Source: Candidatus Finniella inopinata
GTDB taxonomy: Bacteria; Pseudomonadota; Alphaproteobacteria; Paracaedibacterales; CAIULA01
NCBI RefSeq assembly: GCF_004210305.1
Contig: NZ_SCFB01000005.1
Coordinates: 186,001-250,000 of the forward strand
Length of the DNA stretch: 64,000 bases
Direction of reading: 5' to 3'
A program made the position numbers and the translations under genes. Positions 26,627-35,459 of the stretch are shown piece after piece. Numbering within the stretch: the first letter of the stretch is position 1; every line of letters starts with the position of its first letter. The notes under the pieces were generated by a model. It was given only the letters and a program-made list of their open reading frames with translations, did not search any database and was not told the origin of the DNA.

Positions 26627-28255
26627 TTAGTTTATAATTTCAAGGGTTGACCCGGGAAAGGCGTTTTGAATCGCCTGAATATTGAGGTGCGATAAAACCT
26701 CTTCGTAAGCTTGACGCTGGAGGGCCTTTTTTTGATCCTCCAAACTTCCTTGACCTGGTTGTTTAGCCAAATGAATAATCCACGTATGCTGCGTTACCGT
26801 TTGTAAAACTTGTTTCAAAGTCGCCAGAAAAGTCGCTGGCACGGTGGGTTTCACATAAAGCGTCATCTCGCCCGGTTGATACTGTATACAATCGACGTCA
26901 TGGAGAAGTTGTGTGTAGAGCATAGGTTCCCGCGCGTTGGATACAAGCTTGGCCAAGTCTGTGAAGGAGGTTGGCAAGCTGACTGCGGGTTTGTTGATTG
27001 CATGTTGCGTCTGAGCAACAACGGGAGCTTGCCCCACAAGGTGATGCAAGGCCTGGGAAGTGACCGGCAGCGTCGAATCCCTGGACCTACCTCCCTTTAA
27101 AGATTGAATCAAATTCTCCAAAGGTGGCAAATCACTTAGGTAACAGGCCCGAAGCAACGCCAATTCCAAAGCCTGGGATGGAACGGGTGCGATCTTAACT
27201 TCCTGTAAAGCATTCAACAGGGCCTGCCATAATGATAAGAGCGTAGAAACGGCCAACGGTGCAGTCAACTGCGACCCGGCCTCTCGGTCAGCCTGCGACC
27301 AAAAACTCTCTTTTTGAAACTGGGGCACGGTCTTCAAACAAATCAAACCATACAGAATATCCAAAATATCTTGCAGCAATAATTGGGCATCGGCCCCATC
27401 ATGCAACAAATCGGCTGTGTGCTGTAACGTGACATCCGGCTGCCCCTCTAAGACTGCCCCCAACAATTTAAATAAACGCTGGCGGTCAGCAAGGCCCAAC
27501 ATGTTATAGACTGTTTGAGCCGATATGCGATCAGATCGATTGTCTGTAAAACTTAAGGCAATCGCCTGGTCCAATAATGACAGCCCATCGCGCATGGACC
27601 CATCGGCGGCTCGCGCAAGCGAGAAAGCCGCTTCCTCCTCCAAAACAAACCCCTCTAGACCAGCGATTTTCTTCAAATAATCAACCAACAATTTGGGTTC
27701 AATTCGCTTTAAGTCAAACCGCATGCACCGGGACAAAATTGTATCGGGAATTTTTCGAATTTCTGTGGTGGCGAAAATAAACTTAACGTGAGGCGGGGGC
27801 TCCTCCAGAGTTTTCAAGAGTGCGTTGAAGGCACTTTTCGACAACATGTGAACTTCATCAATGATAAATATTTTGTACTGGCCCGTTACCGCCTTGTAAC
27901 GGCTTGAATCGATAATTTCGCGCACATCATCAACGCCGGTACGACTGGCTGCGTCAATTTCTATGACGTCCAAATGACGGTCATCGGTCAAGCTTTTGCA
28001 TGATGCACATTGTCCACAGGCATCAATTGATTTACCCGTTTCGGTGTGATTGTTCAGGCAATTCAGAACCCGGGCCATAATGCGGGCTGTGGTTGTTTTG
28101 CCAACCCCACGGATGCCATGCAACAAAAACGCATGTGGCAATCGGTTGTGATGGATGGCTTGGCCCAGGGTTTGAACAAGCAGATCCTGGCCTACCAAGT
28201 CACCTAAGACTGTGGGGCGATACTTTCGGGCAAGAACACGGTAACCAGCAATCAT
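26627..28255 (-). CDS. dnaX: DNA polymerase III subunits gamma and tau
   Basis: A 542-residue clamp-loader subunit. The ATG at 28255 is chosen because it gives the family N-terminus (YRVLARKYRPTVLGDLVGQ); an upstream in-frame extension would run into the SRP RNA gene. Walker A is GIRGVGKTT, followed by a four-cysteine zinc module (C..CGQCASC), Walker B FIIDEVHML and the arginine-finger motif LSRCMRF. Domain III and a modest tau-like C-terminal region follow. It is co-oriented with ffs upstream and ybaB downstream. Confidence 0.96.
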   Translation of the reverse strand: MIAGYRVLARKYRPTVLGDLVGQDLLVQTLGQAIHHNRLPHAFLLHGIRGVGKTTTARIMARVLNCLNNHTETGKSIDACGQCASCKSLTDDRHLDVIEIDAASRTGVDDVREIIDSSRYKAVTGQYKIFIIDEVHMLSKSAFNALLKTLEEPPPHVKFIFATTEIRKIPDTILSRCMRFDLKRIEPKLLVDYLKKIAGLEGFVLEEEAAFSLARAADGSMRDGLSLLDQAIALSFTDNRSDRISAQTVYNMLGLADRQRLFKLLGAVLEGQPDVTLQHTADLLHDGADAQLLLQDILDILYGLICLKTVPQFQKESFWSQADREAGSQLTAPLAVSTLLSLWQALLNALQEVKIAPVPSQALELALLRACYLSDLPPLENLIQSLKGGRSRDSTLPVTSQALHHLVGQAPVVAQTQHAINKPAVSLPTSFTDLAKLVSNAREPMLYTQLLHDVDCIQYQPGEMTLYVKPTVPATFLATLKQVLQTVTQHTWIIHLAKQPGQGSLEDQKKALQRQAYEEVLSHLNIQAIQNAFPGSTLEIIN

Positions 28256-28284
28256 GAAAAAATAGTATACAGTTAAAAGTGAGT

Positions 28285-28379
28285 GGAAGACTGAATCACA
28301 ACCCAAGGGGGAATTGCTGCGGCTGCTTTCTTCCGAACCTGACCGGGTTCACAACGCCCTTGTCTATGACCAATCTTCC
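28285..28379 (-). ncRNA. ffs: Signal recognition particle RNA, small bacterial (4.5S) type
   Basis: Read on the minus strand, this 95-base stretch contains GTCAGGTTCGGAAGAAAGC, the Ffh-binding hairpin with its GGAA tetraloop and asymmetric internal loop. The ends pair: GGAAGATTG at the 5' end with CAGTCTTCC at the 3' end. Relative to the E. coli sequence the pair next to the loop changes from C-G to T-A on both sides, a compensatory change that supports a real structure. Location just upstream of dnaX is the conserved position of this gene. Ends were set by the terminal helix. Confidence 0.92.
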
Positions 28380-28394
28380 AAAGGCACTATACCA

Positions 28395-28610
28395 CTTTCT
28401 AATGGTTTTGCGAGTTTTTCTGTTTGTTGTGCAAAAAAACATTGGCTGCCGATATACCCAATTCGAATGATTTTGCGGGATTTTTATGAAAGAGGTTTTT
28501 TCCAGAAACAAGGCGAGAAAGCCTGGAATAGCCATTCTATTTAAGTCTTTTGGGCCGCCGTTTATGGGGAAAAGATCAAACAGAAAAACCGGCAAAATCG
28601 TTTGAAAGGG
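28395..28610. repeat. Composite intergenic repeat element with inverted ends
   Basis: Three family copies lie in the 327-base ffs-phzF spacer: direct at 28395-28426 (CTTTCTAATGGTTTTGCGAG, then TTTTTCTGTTTG), direct at 28457-28485 (CCCAATTCGAATGATTTTGC, then GGGATTTTT), and reverse at 28577-28610 (CAAACAGAAAAACCGGCAAA, then ATCGTTTGAAAG). A small internal hairpin (TCCAG...CTGGA near 28500-28530) recalls the one at 6.1 kb. I see no gene in the spacer. Confidence 0.55.
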
Positions 28611-28706
28611 GTACAGTATTTACTTGATAAAAAAGATAGCCTGGAAACACCGGCTATGATACGAATTTTGAATCAGTATTTGTGCAATTCGTTACTTGTT
28701 TTATTT

Positions 28707-29495
28707 ATGAAAATCTGGCTTGTTGATGCCTTTACGGCAATAGCTTTTCAAGGGAACCCAGCTGGAATTTGTCTTGTCGACCATTTTCCAAAAACCCAAT
28801 TGATGCAAGCCATTGCGGCCGAGATGAATTGGTCTCAGACTGCTTTTGTGACGCAAAAGGCGGATGATCATTTTCATATTCGTTGGTTTTCCCCCCGGGA
28901 CGAGGCTCCCCTTTGCGGCCATGCCACTTTGGCGGCGGCCCATACTTTATGGAAAGAAGGACGAACGGATTCACAAACTTTAACTTTTGATTCTTTGGGT
29001 GGGATTTTAAAGGCAGAAAAGAAATCTGATGGGTGGATTTATTTGGATTTTCCCCTTCGCCCAGTGACGCCTTGCTCCTTGCCTGATATGCTTCAAGAAG
29101 CTTTGCAGGGAATAACCATTCAATCTGTTCATAGGGACGAGACGGTTTATTTGGTGGTGTTGCGCGAGGCGAAGGACGTTATAAGGTTAAAACCTAATTT
29201 ATCGATAATAGAACAAATAGACTGTCGAGCTGTGATTGTGACGGCCTTGGGGAACGCGCCTTATGATTTCGTGTCCCGCTATTTTGCACCAAGAGTTGGC
29301 ATTCCAGAGGATCCCGTTTGCGGATCGGCCCATTGTCGGTTGATTCCTTTTTGGTCGGAAATCTTGAACAAAAATACGTTGCTTGCACATCAGGCTTCCC
29401 CGCGTAGTGGGGTGTTAAAGGTTTCTTTGGTGGGCGATCGGGTCCTTATTGGCGGGCAGGCTGTTACGGTTTCTGAAGGATTCCTCAGGATATAA
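28707..29495 (+). CDS. PhzF-family isomerase/epimerase
   Basis: A 262-residue protein of the diaminopimelate-epimerase-like fold. ATG 28707 gives the family N-terminus (MKIWLVDAFTAIAFQGNPAG); in-frame codons further upstream lie in repeat-derived DNA. The motif RWFSPRDEAPLCGHATLAAA contains the catalytic-glutamate region, and DPVCGSAHCRLIPFW is the second conserved block. PhzF itself acts in phenazine synthesis, but no phenazine genes are nearby and most family members have unknown substrates. Ten bases separate it from plsC, so they may be co-transcribed. Confidence 0.88.
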   Translation: MKIWLVDAFTAIAFQGNPAGICLVDHFPKTQLMQAIAAEMNWSQTAFVTQKADDHFHIRWFSPRDEAPLCGHATLAAAHTLWKEGRTDSQTLTFDSLGGILKAEKKSDGWIYLDFPLRPVTPCSLPDMLQEALQGITIQSVHRDETVYLVVLREAKDVIRLKPNLSIIEQIDCRAVIVTALGNAPYDFVSRYFAPRVGIPEDPVCGSAHCRLIPFWSEILNKNTLLAHQASPRSGVLKVSLVGDRVLIGGQAVTVSEGFLRI

Positions 29496-29505
29496 AAGGA
29501 TTTTT

Positions 29506-30222
29506 ATGCAACGGTTACGATCTCTTTGTTTTGATGCCGCACTTTATGGTTGCAGCATTATTTATTTGTCACTTTGTCTGCCCTTTCTTTTCATAAATCC
29601 AAGGCGTTTTGGGGTGAAAATTTTAAAGGGGCAAATGGAATTACTTCTTTTCCTTGTAAAGAATATTGTTGGATTAACCCATCAAGTGAAAGGGGCGGAA
29701 CATTTGCAGGCAGCCTTAAAACTGGGGCCTTGTCTTGTGGCCTGTAAACATCAATCAGCTTGGGAGACCATAGCGTTGGGGACTTTTTTTGATTCCTTTA
29801 CAATTGTTTTGAAAAGTGAACTGAGGAAGGTTCCGTTATTTGGTTTATACCTTAAGAAATCAAATATGATTTTTATTGACCGCCAAGCGGGACGGCAAAG
29901 TATTAAGACTTTGTTGACTCAAGCTCGACAGGCTGTTCAACAGAATCAGTCAATTCTAATTTTCCCAGAGGGGACTCGAACTTCTCCAGGTGTACCTGGT
30001 ACCTATCAACCGGGTGTCGGCCTTCTTTATTCCGATTTAAATATTCCTGTTTTACCCGTTGCCTTGAATTCAGGATTGTTGTGGGGACGTCGGTCTTGGA
30101 TTAAAAGATCGGGGCAAGTGACCATCGAATTCTTGCCCCCTATCCTCCCTGGGTTAAAGAGGGAGGAATTTATGGCACGCCTGAAAAATGATATAGAATC
30201 GGCATGTGAGAAATTGATTTAA
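29506..30222 (+). CDS. plsC: 1-acyl-sn-glycerol-3-phosphate acyltransferase
   Basis: A 238-residue membrane-associated acyltransferase that makes phosphatidic acid. ATG 29506 follows AAGGA at 29496-29500. Motif I is HQSAWET (H-x4-E in place of the common H-x4-D), motif II includes MIFIDRQAGRQ, motif III is FPEGTRTSPG, and a hydrophobic N-terminal region (about residues 10-30) anchors it. The HQSAW form is common in alphaproteobacterial PlsC. The phospholipid supply links with MlaEF and the PmtA-like genes only in function, not in position. Confidence 0.92.
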   Translation: MQRLRSLCFDAALYGCSIIYLSLCLPFLFINPRRFGVKILKGQMELLLFLVKNIVGLTHQVKGAEHLQAALKLGPCLVACKHQSAWETIALGTFFDSFTIVLKSELRKVPLFGLYLKKSNMIFIDRQAGRQSIKTLLTQARQAVQQNQSILIFPEGTRTSPGVPGTYQPGVGLLYSDLNIPVLPVALNSGLLWGRRSWIKRSGQVTIEFLPPILPGLKREEFMARLKNDIESACEKLI

Positions 30223-30242
30223 AGGAAGGGGTCCTCTTTTCG

Positions 30243-32083
30243 TTATTGCCAGTTATGACTTGACATCGTGGATCCAAGCGTCAGGTTATCTCCACCCAAC
30301 CATTGTGGATTTTTATCTGTCTTACCGTATTGTTTAATAAATTTATAGCTTGATTGAGAAAGGTCTCCTGAAATAGGAACGGATATTGTCCATGTTGGGT
30401 AAGAACTGGGTGACATCAAAAGCGCGTTGGCAGGATTCCAGCTTCCCAATTCTGGCGTAGAACCAACCAGGTAGAGGTTTTGTCCCAAAGCGGTTTCAGC
30501 ATTTTGTACCGTAAAGCTAACAGTGGTGATTTTTTTAAGGACGAGCTTATAGGGTGCTGATGTACCAGTATGACTCAGCTGGAGGCCAGTTCCCAATTTT
30601 CCGTTGAATGTTGTTAAGACTTGGGGGCTTGTGGTGCGTGTGGTGCCAACAATTAGGTCATAATAACTTGCCACGGTATAACCAGCAGGCGGAAAGGAGC
30701 TGAGTGGTGTTAGTGGGTCAAAATTCATGGCGGAGTCAAGGGTAAGCCCCCCATTTACGGTCAAAAAGCTGGAAGGGTTTGTCGCAGACAAATCCCACGT
30801 GCTGTTGGGGTTAAAAGTCAATCTAGCCGCGTTAATGGTGCCATATCCTCCGAAAGTAGCGCCGGTTTCAACCGAAAAGAGGGCCTTTGAGCCTGCATTC
30901 CCCCATGTGGGATTGGGATAACGGGTTCCGGCAGTTGATGTGCCTTGACCAACAAAAAATGTGCCGGCGTAGATGGTCGTGCTTCCCTTCCAACCTGTGT
31001 TGTTAGTATTCACAACCAACGTTCCGGATCCATTTTTGATGAACTGGACGGAAGCATCGGCACAAGCCAAGTCGTTGTCACCTTTTTGGGCAGGCAATTT
31101 TGCTGGGTTCAGTATAACTGGGTTTGCATCGCTGACAGTATAAGTGAAGGCAACTTTAGGATCCTGTATGAACACCGCCCCCCCTAGGCTTGCCGAATTT
31201 CCGGTAAATTGAGTGTTGGTCAGCGTCACGGCACGATTAGAATAAATAGCGCCCCCTGTGGAACCAATCCCCGTAGCCTTGTTATTTCTAAAGGTTGCTG
31301 GGTTGGAAAGAGTAAGCGTATTAGCATAGATAGCACCCCCTCCTGCGCCACGGCCCGTAATGGTATTGTCAACAAAAACAAGTTGTGTTTGGCCGTACCT
31401 GTTATTCTGCCGGCGCTAATGGCTCCTCCGGCGACACCAATACCATTCACAGTATTTCCGTCAAAGGTGACGGTTTGGGTTTTGCTGCCCGAAAAGATTA
31501 AAGAACCGTCCGCATTAACAGCCCCCCCACATCCACCTGAACCGTTGACGGTGTTGCCCATGAAGTTAAGGTTGGAATCGCCTGAAAGGATTACGTCTCC
31601 CCCGTTTATGGCACCGCCTAATGCTGCCGCATAGTCTACGTTAGAAACTGTATTTTTTGTAAAGGCTACGGCCCCAGGGCCGACGGTTATATTGACAGTG
31701 CCGGCATCAATATCCCCTCCATAACCTTCACGAGCATCTGAAAATTCAGTTACGGTCACATCAGAAAGTGTCAGAGTCAATGGGTAGGTGTCGGCATCTT
31801 TAAAAAGAGGAAGCCCTTTTCCTGAAGGAGTTATGGTTCTGTTTGTGGTGGAGTCAGAAACAATAGTTACTCGGCTAAAGGTGGAAAGATCGATGTTTCC
31901 GGCTTCCTTATGATCGACCGTAAGTTTTAGGGTGGGTGTTTTCGTTTTAGCTTTAGCCAGTGCAGCACTAATGCTTGTATACCTAGAGGCTTCATCATCC
32001 AAGATCACAGTGCCTGCTGCATGACCTTGTGTAAGAACGCCTATTCCTGCATAAAGGCCTAGACAAATATAAGACAATTTCAT
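30243..32083 (-). pseudogene. Frameshifted surface protein: Pmp/autotransporter-type repeats with C-terminal CBM20
   Basis: Two overlapping frames encode one protein of about 613 residues. The first (32083 to 31226) has a signal peptide (MKLSYICLGLYAGIGVLTQG) and repeated GGAI...FxxN units (LGGAING..FMGNTV, CGGAVNA..FDGNTV) like chlamydial Pmp and autotransporter beta-helix repeats. Near 31388-31391 the frame slips: adding one A to an AAA run on the coding strand continues the repeat (TQLVFVDNTITGRG, then GGAIYAN) into the second frame (to 30243). That part has an autotransporter-associated strand repeat (NGSGTLVVNTNN) and a CBM20 domain. AGGAG precedes the ATG. No outer-membrane barrel follows. 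It may be a true mutation, phase variation or a sequencing error. Confidence 0.7.
30246..30533 (-). other. CBM20 starch/glycogen-binding domain of the frameshifted surface protein
   Basis: The last about 96 residues match the carbohydrate-binding module 20 pattern: VSFTVQNAETALGQNLYLVG, ELGSWNPANALLMS, YPTWTISVPI, SYKFIKQYG and NPQWLGGDN. These contain the conserved Trp residues of the two starch-binding sites. Such modules normally occur on amylases and glucanotransferases; here there is no catalytic domain. Confidence 0.75.
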
Positions 32084-32515
32084 ATCAAAAACTCCTAAAA
32101 AATTGATTTTATATATTTATATTACCAAATGTTTTTTAATAAAAGATTAATATAAAAAAATTTAATAAAAATTAAGCTTTTTTTTAACATTTAAGGGCTA
32201 AGGGAGGCAGCAGTTTCAGCAACTCTCGGACAGCCAAAAATCGCAGGGAAACGGCCATATCTGGAAAATGATTAATGATAATAAAATGGGATGGGGAAAA
32301 CAAAATTGGTTTGAAATCCCAAAAGGTGAGAGGTTTCTCTGATTTACTTCCCTGATCTTAACTGTCGATTGAGAAAACGCCTATGCACCCATATTTTTAA
32401 TTTCACAGCATCTAATTTGCTCCGCGAATTGCTGCAGCAGTTTTTTCTCCTTTAAGAAATGGTGTTGCTGCGTTTATAGTAGGGTTGATATTTTAACCTT
32501 AGAAAAGTTCCTTCT
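32084..32515. other. Intergenic region, no gene seen
   Basis: This is the 432-base divergent spacer between the CBM20 surface protein and mlaE. The left 110 bases are very AT-rich and should hold the surface-protein promoter on the minus strand. A weak match to the dispersed repeat family lies near 32301-32317 (CAAAATTGGTTTGAAAT). No ORF with coding character or clear terminator was found. Confidence 0.5.
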
Positions 32516-33292
32516 GTGCTAACCGCTTTAATATCTATTGGACAAGCCACCCTTGCGATGCTTTATCTGTGTGGTCATATCACGTTGTTTTTCCTGCGGG
32601 CTTTGCGTCAGGGATTCAGCTTTCCTTGGTATGGGCGTCAGTTTATCAACCAACTGATCAATATCGGATATTTCTCACTTCCTGTGGTGGGCATGACGGC
32701 TATTTTCACCGGCATGGTCTTGGCGTTGCAAAGCTACACCGGTTTCTCACGTTTTTCAGCGGAGGGGGCAGTTGCCACGGTTGTTGTTTTATCCATGACG
32801 CGGGAATTGGGACCTGTTTTGGCGGGATTAATGGTTGCAGGGCGCATTGGTGCGGCGATGGCGGCCGAAATTGGAACTATGCGTGTGACGGAACAAATTG
32901 ATGCTTTAACAACCTTGTCAACGAACCCCCTAAAATATCTGGTTCTTCCCCGCCTGATTGCGGGCATGACGATGTTACCCATTTTAGTGCTTATAGCCGA
33001 TATCATCGGCGTCATGGGGGGGTATATCGTGGGTGTTTACAAGCTTGGCTTCAACTCGGCTAATTATATAGACCAAACCTGGAAATTTTTGGAATGGGAT
33101 GATGTGCAATCAGGGTTGATCAAGGCCTCTTGCTTTGGGTTGATTATCAGCTTGATGGGCTGTTACCACGGCTATTATTCAAATCGCGGAGCTGAAGGTG
33201 TGGGACGGGCAACCACCAATGCGGTTGTGTCAGCGTCGATCTTGATTTTGTTTTTTAACTATGCCCTCACAATTTTTTTGTTTGATCATTAA
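32516..33292 (+). CDS. mlaE: MlaE-type ABC transporter permease (lipid asymmetry)
   Basis: A 258-residue permease of the MlaE/YrbE family, which moves phospholipids between the outer and inner membranes. GTG at 32516 is the first start. The conserved coupling and core block GPVLAGLMVAGRIGAAMAAE followed by GTMRVTEQIDAL is diagnostic, as is GCYHGYYSNRGAEGVGRATT near the C-terminus. Five or six helices are expected. The ATPase gene follows after two bases. The MlaD substrate-binding gene that usually comes next is absent; tsaD converges there. Confidence 0.94.
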   Translation: MLTALISIGQATLAMLYLCGHITLFFLRALRQGFSFPWYGRQFINQLINIGYFSLPVVGMTAIFTGMVLALQSYTGFSRFSAEGAVATVVVLSMTRELGPVLAGLMVAGRIGAAMAAEIGTMRVTEQIDALTTLSTNPLKYLVLPRLIAGMTMLPILVLIADIIGVMGGYIVGVYKLGFNSANYIDQTWKFLEWDDVQSGLIKASCFGLIISLMGCYHGYYSNRGAEGVGRATTNAVVSASILILFFNYALTIFLFDH

Positions 33293-33294
33293 TT

Positions 33295-34059
33295 ATGACT
33301 TCTAATTCTTTAATTCGCGTTGAAAACCTAAAAAAAAGTTTTGGATCGAAAGTCGTCCTTGACGGCATCGATTTGGACATTTCCCCTGGTGAATCCTTTG
33401 TTGTTATTGGGGGATCGGGCAGCGGTAAATCGGTTTTGATTAAATGCATTCTTGGGCTTTTGTCACCTGACAGTGGAAAAATTTATTTAAAAGGGCAAGA
33501 CATCAGTCGGTTATCAGCGTCCCAGCGCCAGGAATTATTGACCCACATCGGTATGTTGTTTCAAGGCGGTGCCTTGTTTGACAGCATGACCGTGGCTGAG
33601 AATGTGGCCTTTGGGTTGGTGCAGGGTGGGGGCATGAAAAAATCCCAGGCCCGGAAAATTGCTCTGGAAAAATTAGAGGCTGTTGATCTATCGCCAGACG
33701 TTGCTGATATTTTCCCGGCCGAATTATCGGGGGGTATGCAAAAGCGGGTGGCCCTTGCCCGTGCGATTGCGACCAACCCTGATGTTATTTTCTTTGACGA
33801 GCCCACAACGGGCCTTGATCCGATTGTCAGCAGCACAATCAACGATCTAATCGTCCGCTGTGTCCGCAAATTAGGGGCCAGCGCGGTCACGATTACCCAT
33901 GATATGAACAGTCTTCGCAAAATTGCGGATCGTGTAGGTCTTTTATTCCAGGGTAAATTGGTTTGGACAGGAACTGTGGCTGAAATGGATGCGACCGATA
34001 ACCCTTATGTGAATCAATTCATCCACGGCCTGCCCCATGGCCCCTTTACGGATGGTTAA
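33295..34059 (+). CDS. mlaF: MlaF-type ABC transporter ATP-binding protein
   Basis: A 254-residue ATPase paired with MlaE. Walker A is IGGSGSGKSVL, whose SGKSVL form is typical of MlaF; the Q-loop is MLFQGGALFDSMTV, the signature is LSGGMQKRVALARAI, Walker B is VIFFDEPTTGLDP and the H-loop is VTITHDMNSL. The two-base gap after mlaE implies co-translation. It should energise phospholipid transport for outer-membrane maintenance. Confidence 0.95.
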   Translation: MTSNSLIRVENLKKSFGSKVVLDGIDLDISPGESFVVIGGSGSGKSVLIKCILGLLSPDSGKIYLKGQDISRLSASQRQELLTHIGMLFQGGALFDSMTVAENVAFGLVQGGGMKKSQARKIALEKLEAVDLSPDVADIFPAELSGGMQKRVALARAIATNPDVIFFDEPTTGLDPIVSSTINDLIVRCVRKLGASAVTITHDMNSLRKIADRVGLLFQGKLVWTGTVAEMDATDNPYVNQFIHGLPHGPFTDG

Positions 34060-34078
34060 CCGGTCTTTAAGAGGGTAA

Positions 34079-35101
34079 TTACAAATCCGTCAGCGGCCAA
34101 CGGGGCCTTGGGCCGATTCCCAAATCACTGGTATACCCTAAAGAAAATCTTTCAAGTCCCGCCCAGGCAATCATAGCGGCGTTATCGGTGCATAAAGAAA
34201 TGGGCGGGGCCACAAAGGTTAAGCCTTGTCGTCCGCATAAAGTCGAAAGCTGACCCCGTAAAGTTTGATTGGCCGCCACACCACCTGCTACCACGAAATG
34301 ATCGACAGGGGCTGAAAGCATCTGGATCGCGTGTTCGGCTCGGTTTATAAGGCTGTCCACAACGGCCAGCTGAAAGGTGGCGGCAATGTCATTTATGTCT
34401 TGCGGTGTCGGATGGGGAAAATTTTGAAATACCATGCGAGCTGCCGTTTTAAGGCCGGAGAATGACAAATCGCACCCCGGGCGACCTTTTAAGGGGCGGG
34501 GTAAGTCAAATCGTTTGGGATTGCCCTGTTGGGCGGCTTTCTCTAGGGCGGGTCCTCCGGGGTAGTCAAAATTCATCAATTGCGCCACTTTGTCAAAGGC
34601 TTCGCCCGCCGCATCATCAATGGTGGAGCCTAAAACGCGATAACGGCCTAGACTTTGAACCTCGACAAACTGGCAATGCCCCCCAGAGACCAACAACAGT
34701 AAATAAGGGAAGGGGACGTCATGGCTGAGGCGCGGCGTTAATGCGTGGCCTTCCAGGTGATTAATGGCCAGAAAAGGTTTACGAAGGGCCATGGCAAGCG
34801 CCTTTGCCGTCATTAATCCAACCAAGACACCGCCAATCAGGCCTGGTCCGGCCGTGACTGCGATGGCATCCATATCTTCTAAACTTAAATGGGCATGTTT
34901 CAAGGCCTGCTGCAACGTGGGCGACAGGTATTCCAGGTGTGCCCTGGCCGCCAGTTCTGGGACCACGCCTCCATAGTCTTGGTGTTGCTCAATTTGGGAA
35001 AAGACCACGTTGGCTAAAATACGCTGGGCCGGATCGGCGTGAGCCTGTACAATAGCCACGGCCGTTTCATCGCAACTTGTCTCGATACCTAAAATTTTCA
35101 T
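34079..35101 (-). CDS. tsaD: tRNA N6-adenosine threonylcarbamoyltransferase
   Basis: A 340-residue ASKHA-fold enzyme that makes t6A37 in ANN-decoding tRNAs with TsaB, TsaC and TsaE. The N-terminal LGIETSCDETAVAIV, the metal-binding HLEGH (in INHLEGHALTP), LLVSGGHCQF and VAGGVAANQTLR are all family signatures, and DNAAMIAWAG is the C-terminal metal site. Length is normal. It converges with mlaF. Confidence 0.97.
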   Translation of the reverse strand: MKILGIETSCDETAVAIVQAHADPAQRILANVVFSQIEQHQDYGGVVPELAARAHLEYLSPTLQQALKHAHLSLEDMDAIAVTAGPGLIGGVLVGLMTAKALAMALRKPFLAINHLEGHALTPRLSHDVPFPYLLLLVSGGHCQFVEVQSLGRYRVLGSTIDDAAGEAFDKVAQLMNFDYPGGPALEKAAQQGNPKRFDLPRPLKGRPGCDLSFSGLKTAARMVFQNFPHPTPQDINDIAATFQLAVVDSLINRAEHAIQMLSAPVDHFVVAGGVAANQTLRGQLSTLCGRQGLTFVAPPISLCTDNAAMIAWAGLERFSLGYTSDLGIGPRPRWPLTDL

Positions 35102-35143
35102 AAGAGTCTAAAACTTTCGTTCCATGCAATAATTGGCGTAAAG

Positions 35144-35368
35144 CTAAGCGTCCAGGTCTTTTGCATCAAGTCCGCAGTCTTTCATTACTTCTTCAAAAGA
35201 AATGGTCTTCTTCCCACTTTTTACCCATCTGTCAAAGGCTTCTTCCTGATCTTCTAAATACTCTTTTAACGCTGCAATCAAAACCTTTGTTTCAGTTTTG
35301 TGTAGACGTTGTGATACTTCAGTTAAAGCGTTTATTAACGGTTTCGGAATATCGAAATGTGTGTTCAT
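35144..35368 (-). CDS. Ribbon-helix-helix antitoxin-like small protein, solitary
   Basis: A 74-residue protein starting at ATG 35368, which has AAGG seven bases upstream; a longer in-frame start at 35398 is less likely. The N-terminal FDIPKPLINALTEVSQRLHK and TETKVLIAALKEYLED form a beta-strand plus two helices, the ribbon-helix-helix pattern of CopG/RelB-type antitoxins. The C-terminal tail (WVKSGKKTISFEEVMKDCGL) resembles the toxin-wrapping arm of such proteins. No toxin-sized ORF lies within 90 bases on either side. Confidence 0.6.
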   Translation of the reverse strand: MNTHFDIPKPLINALTEVSQRLHKTETKVLIAALKEYLEDQEEAFDRWVKSGKKTISFEEVMKDCGLDAKDLDA

Positions 35369-35459
35369 GGCAAAACCTTGATTGGTTAACAGATACAAGG
35401 ATACTGTGTAAAGACTTTCCTCACCAACCTTTTTTCACAATTACAAAAGAGGAAGCGAA

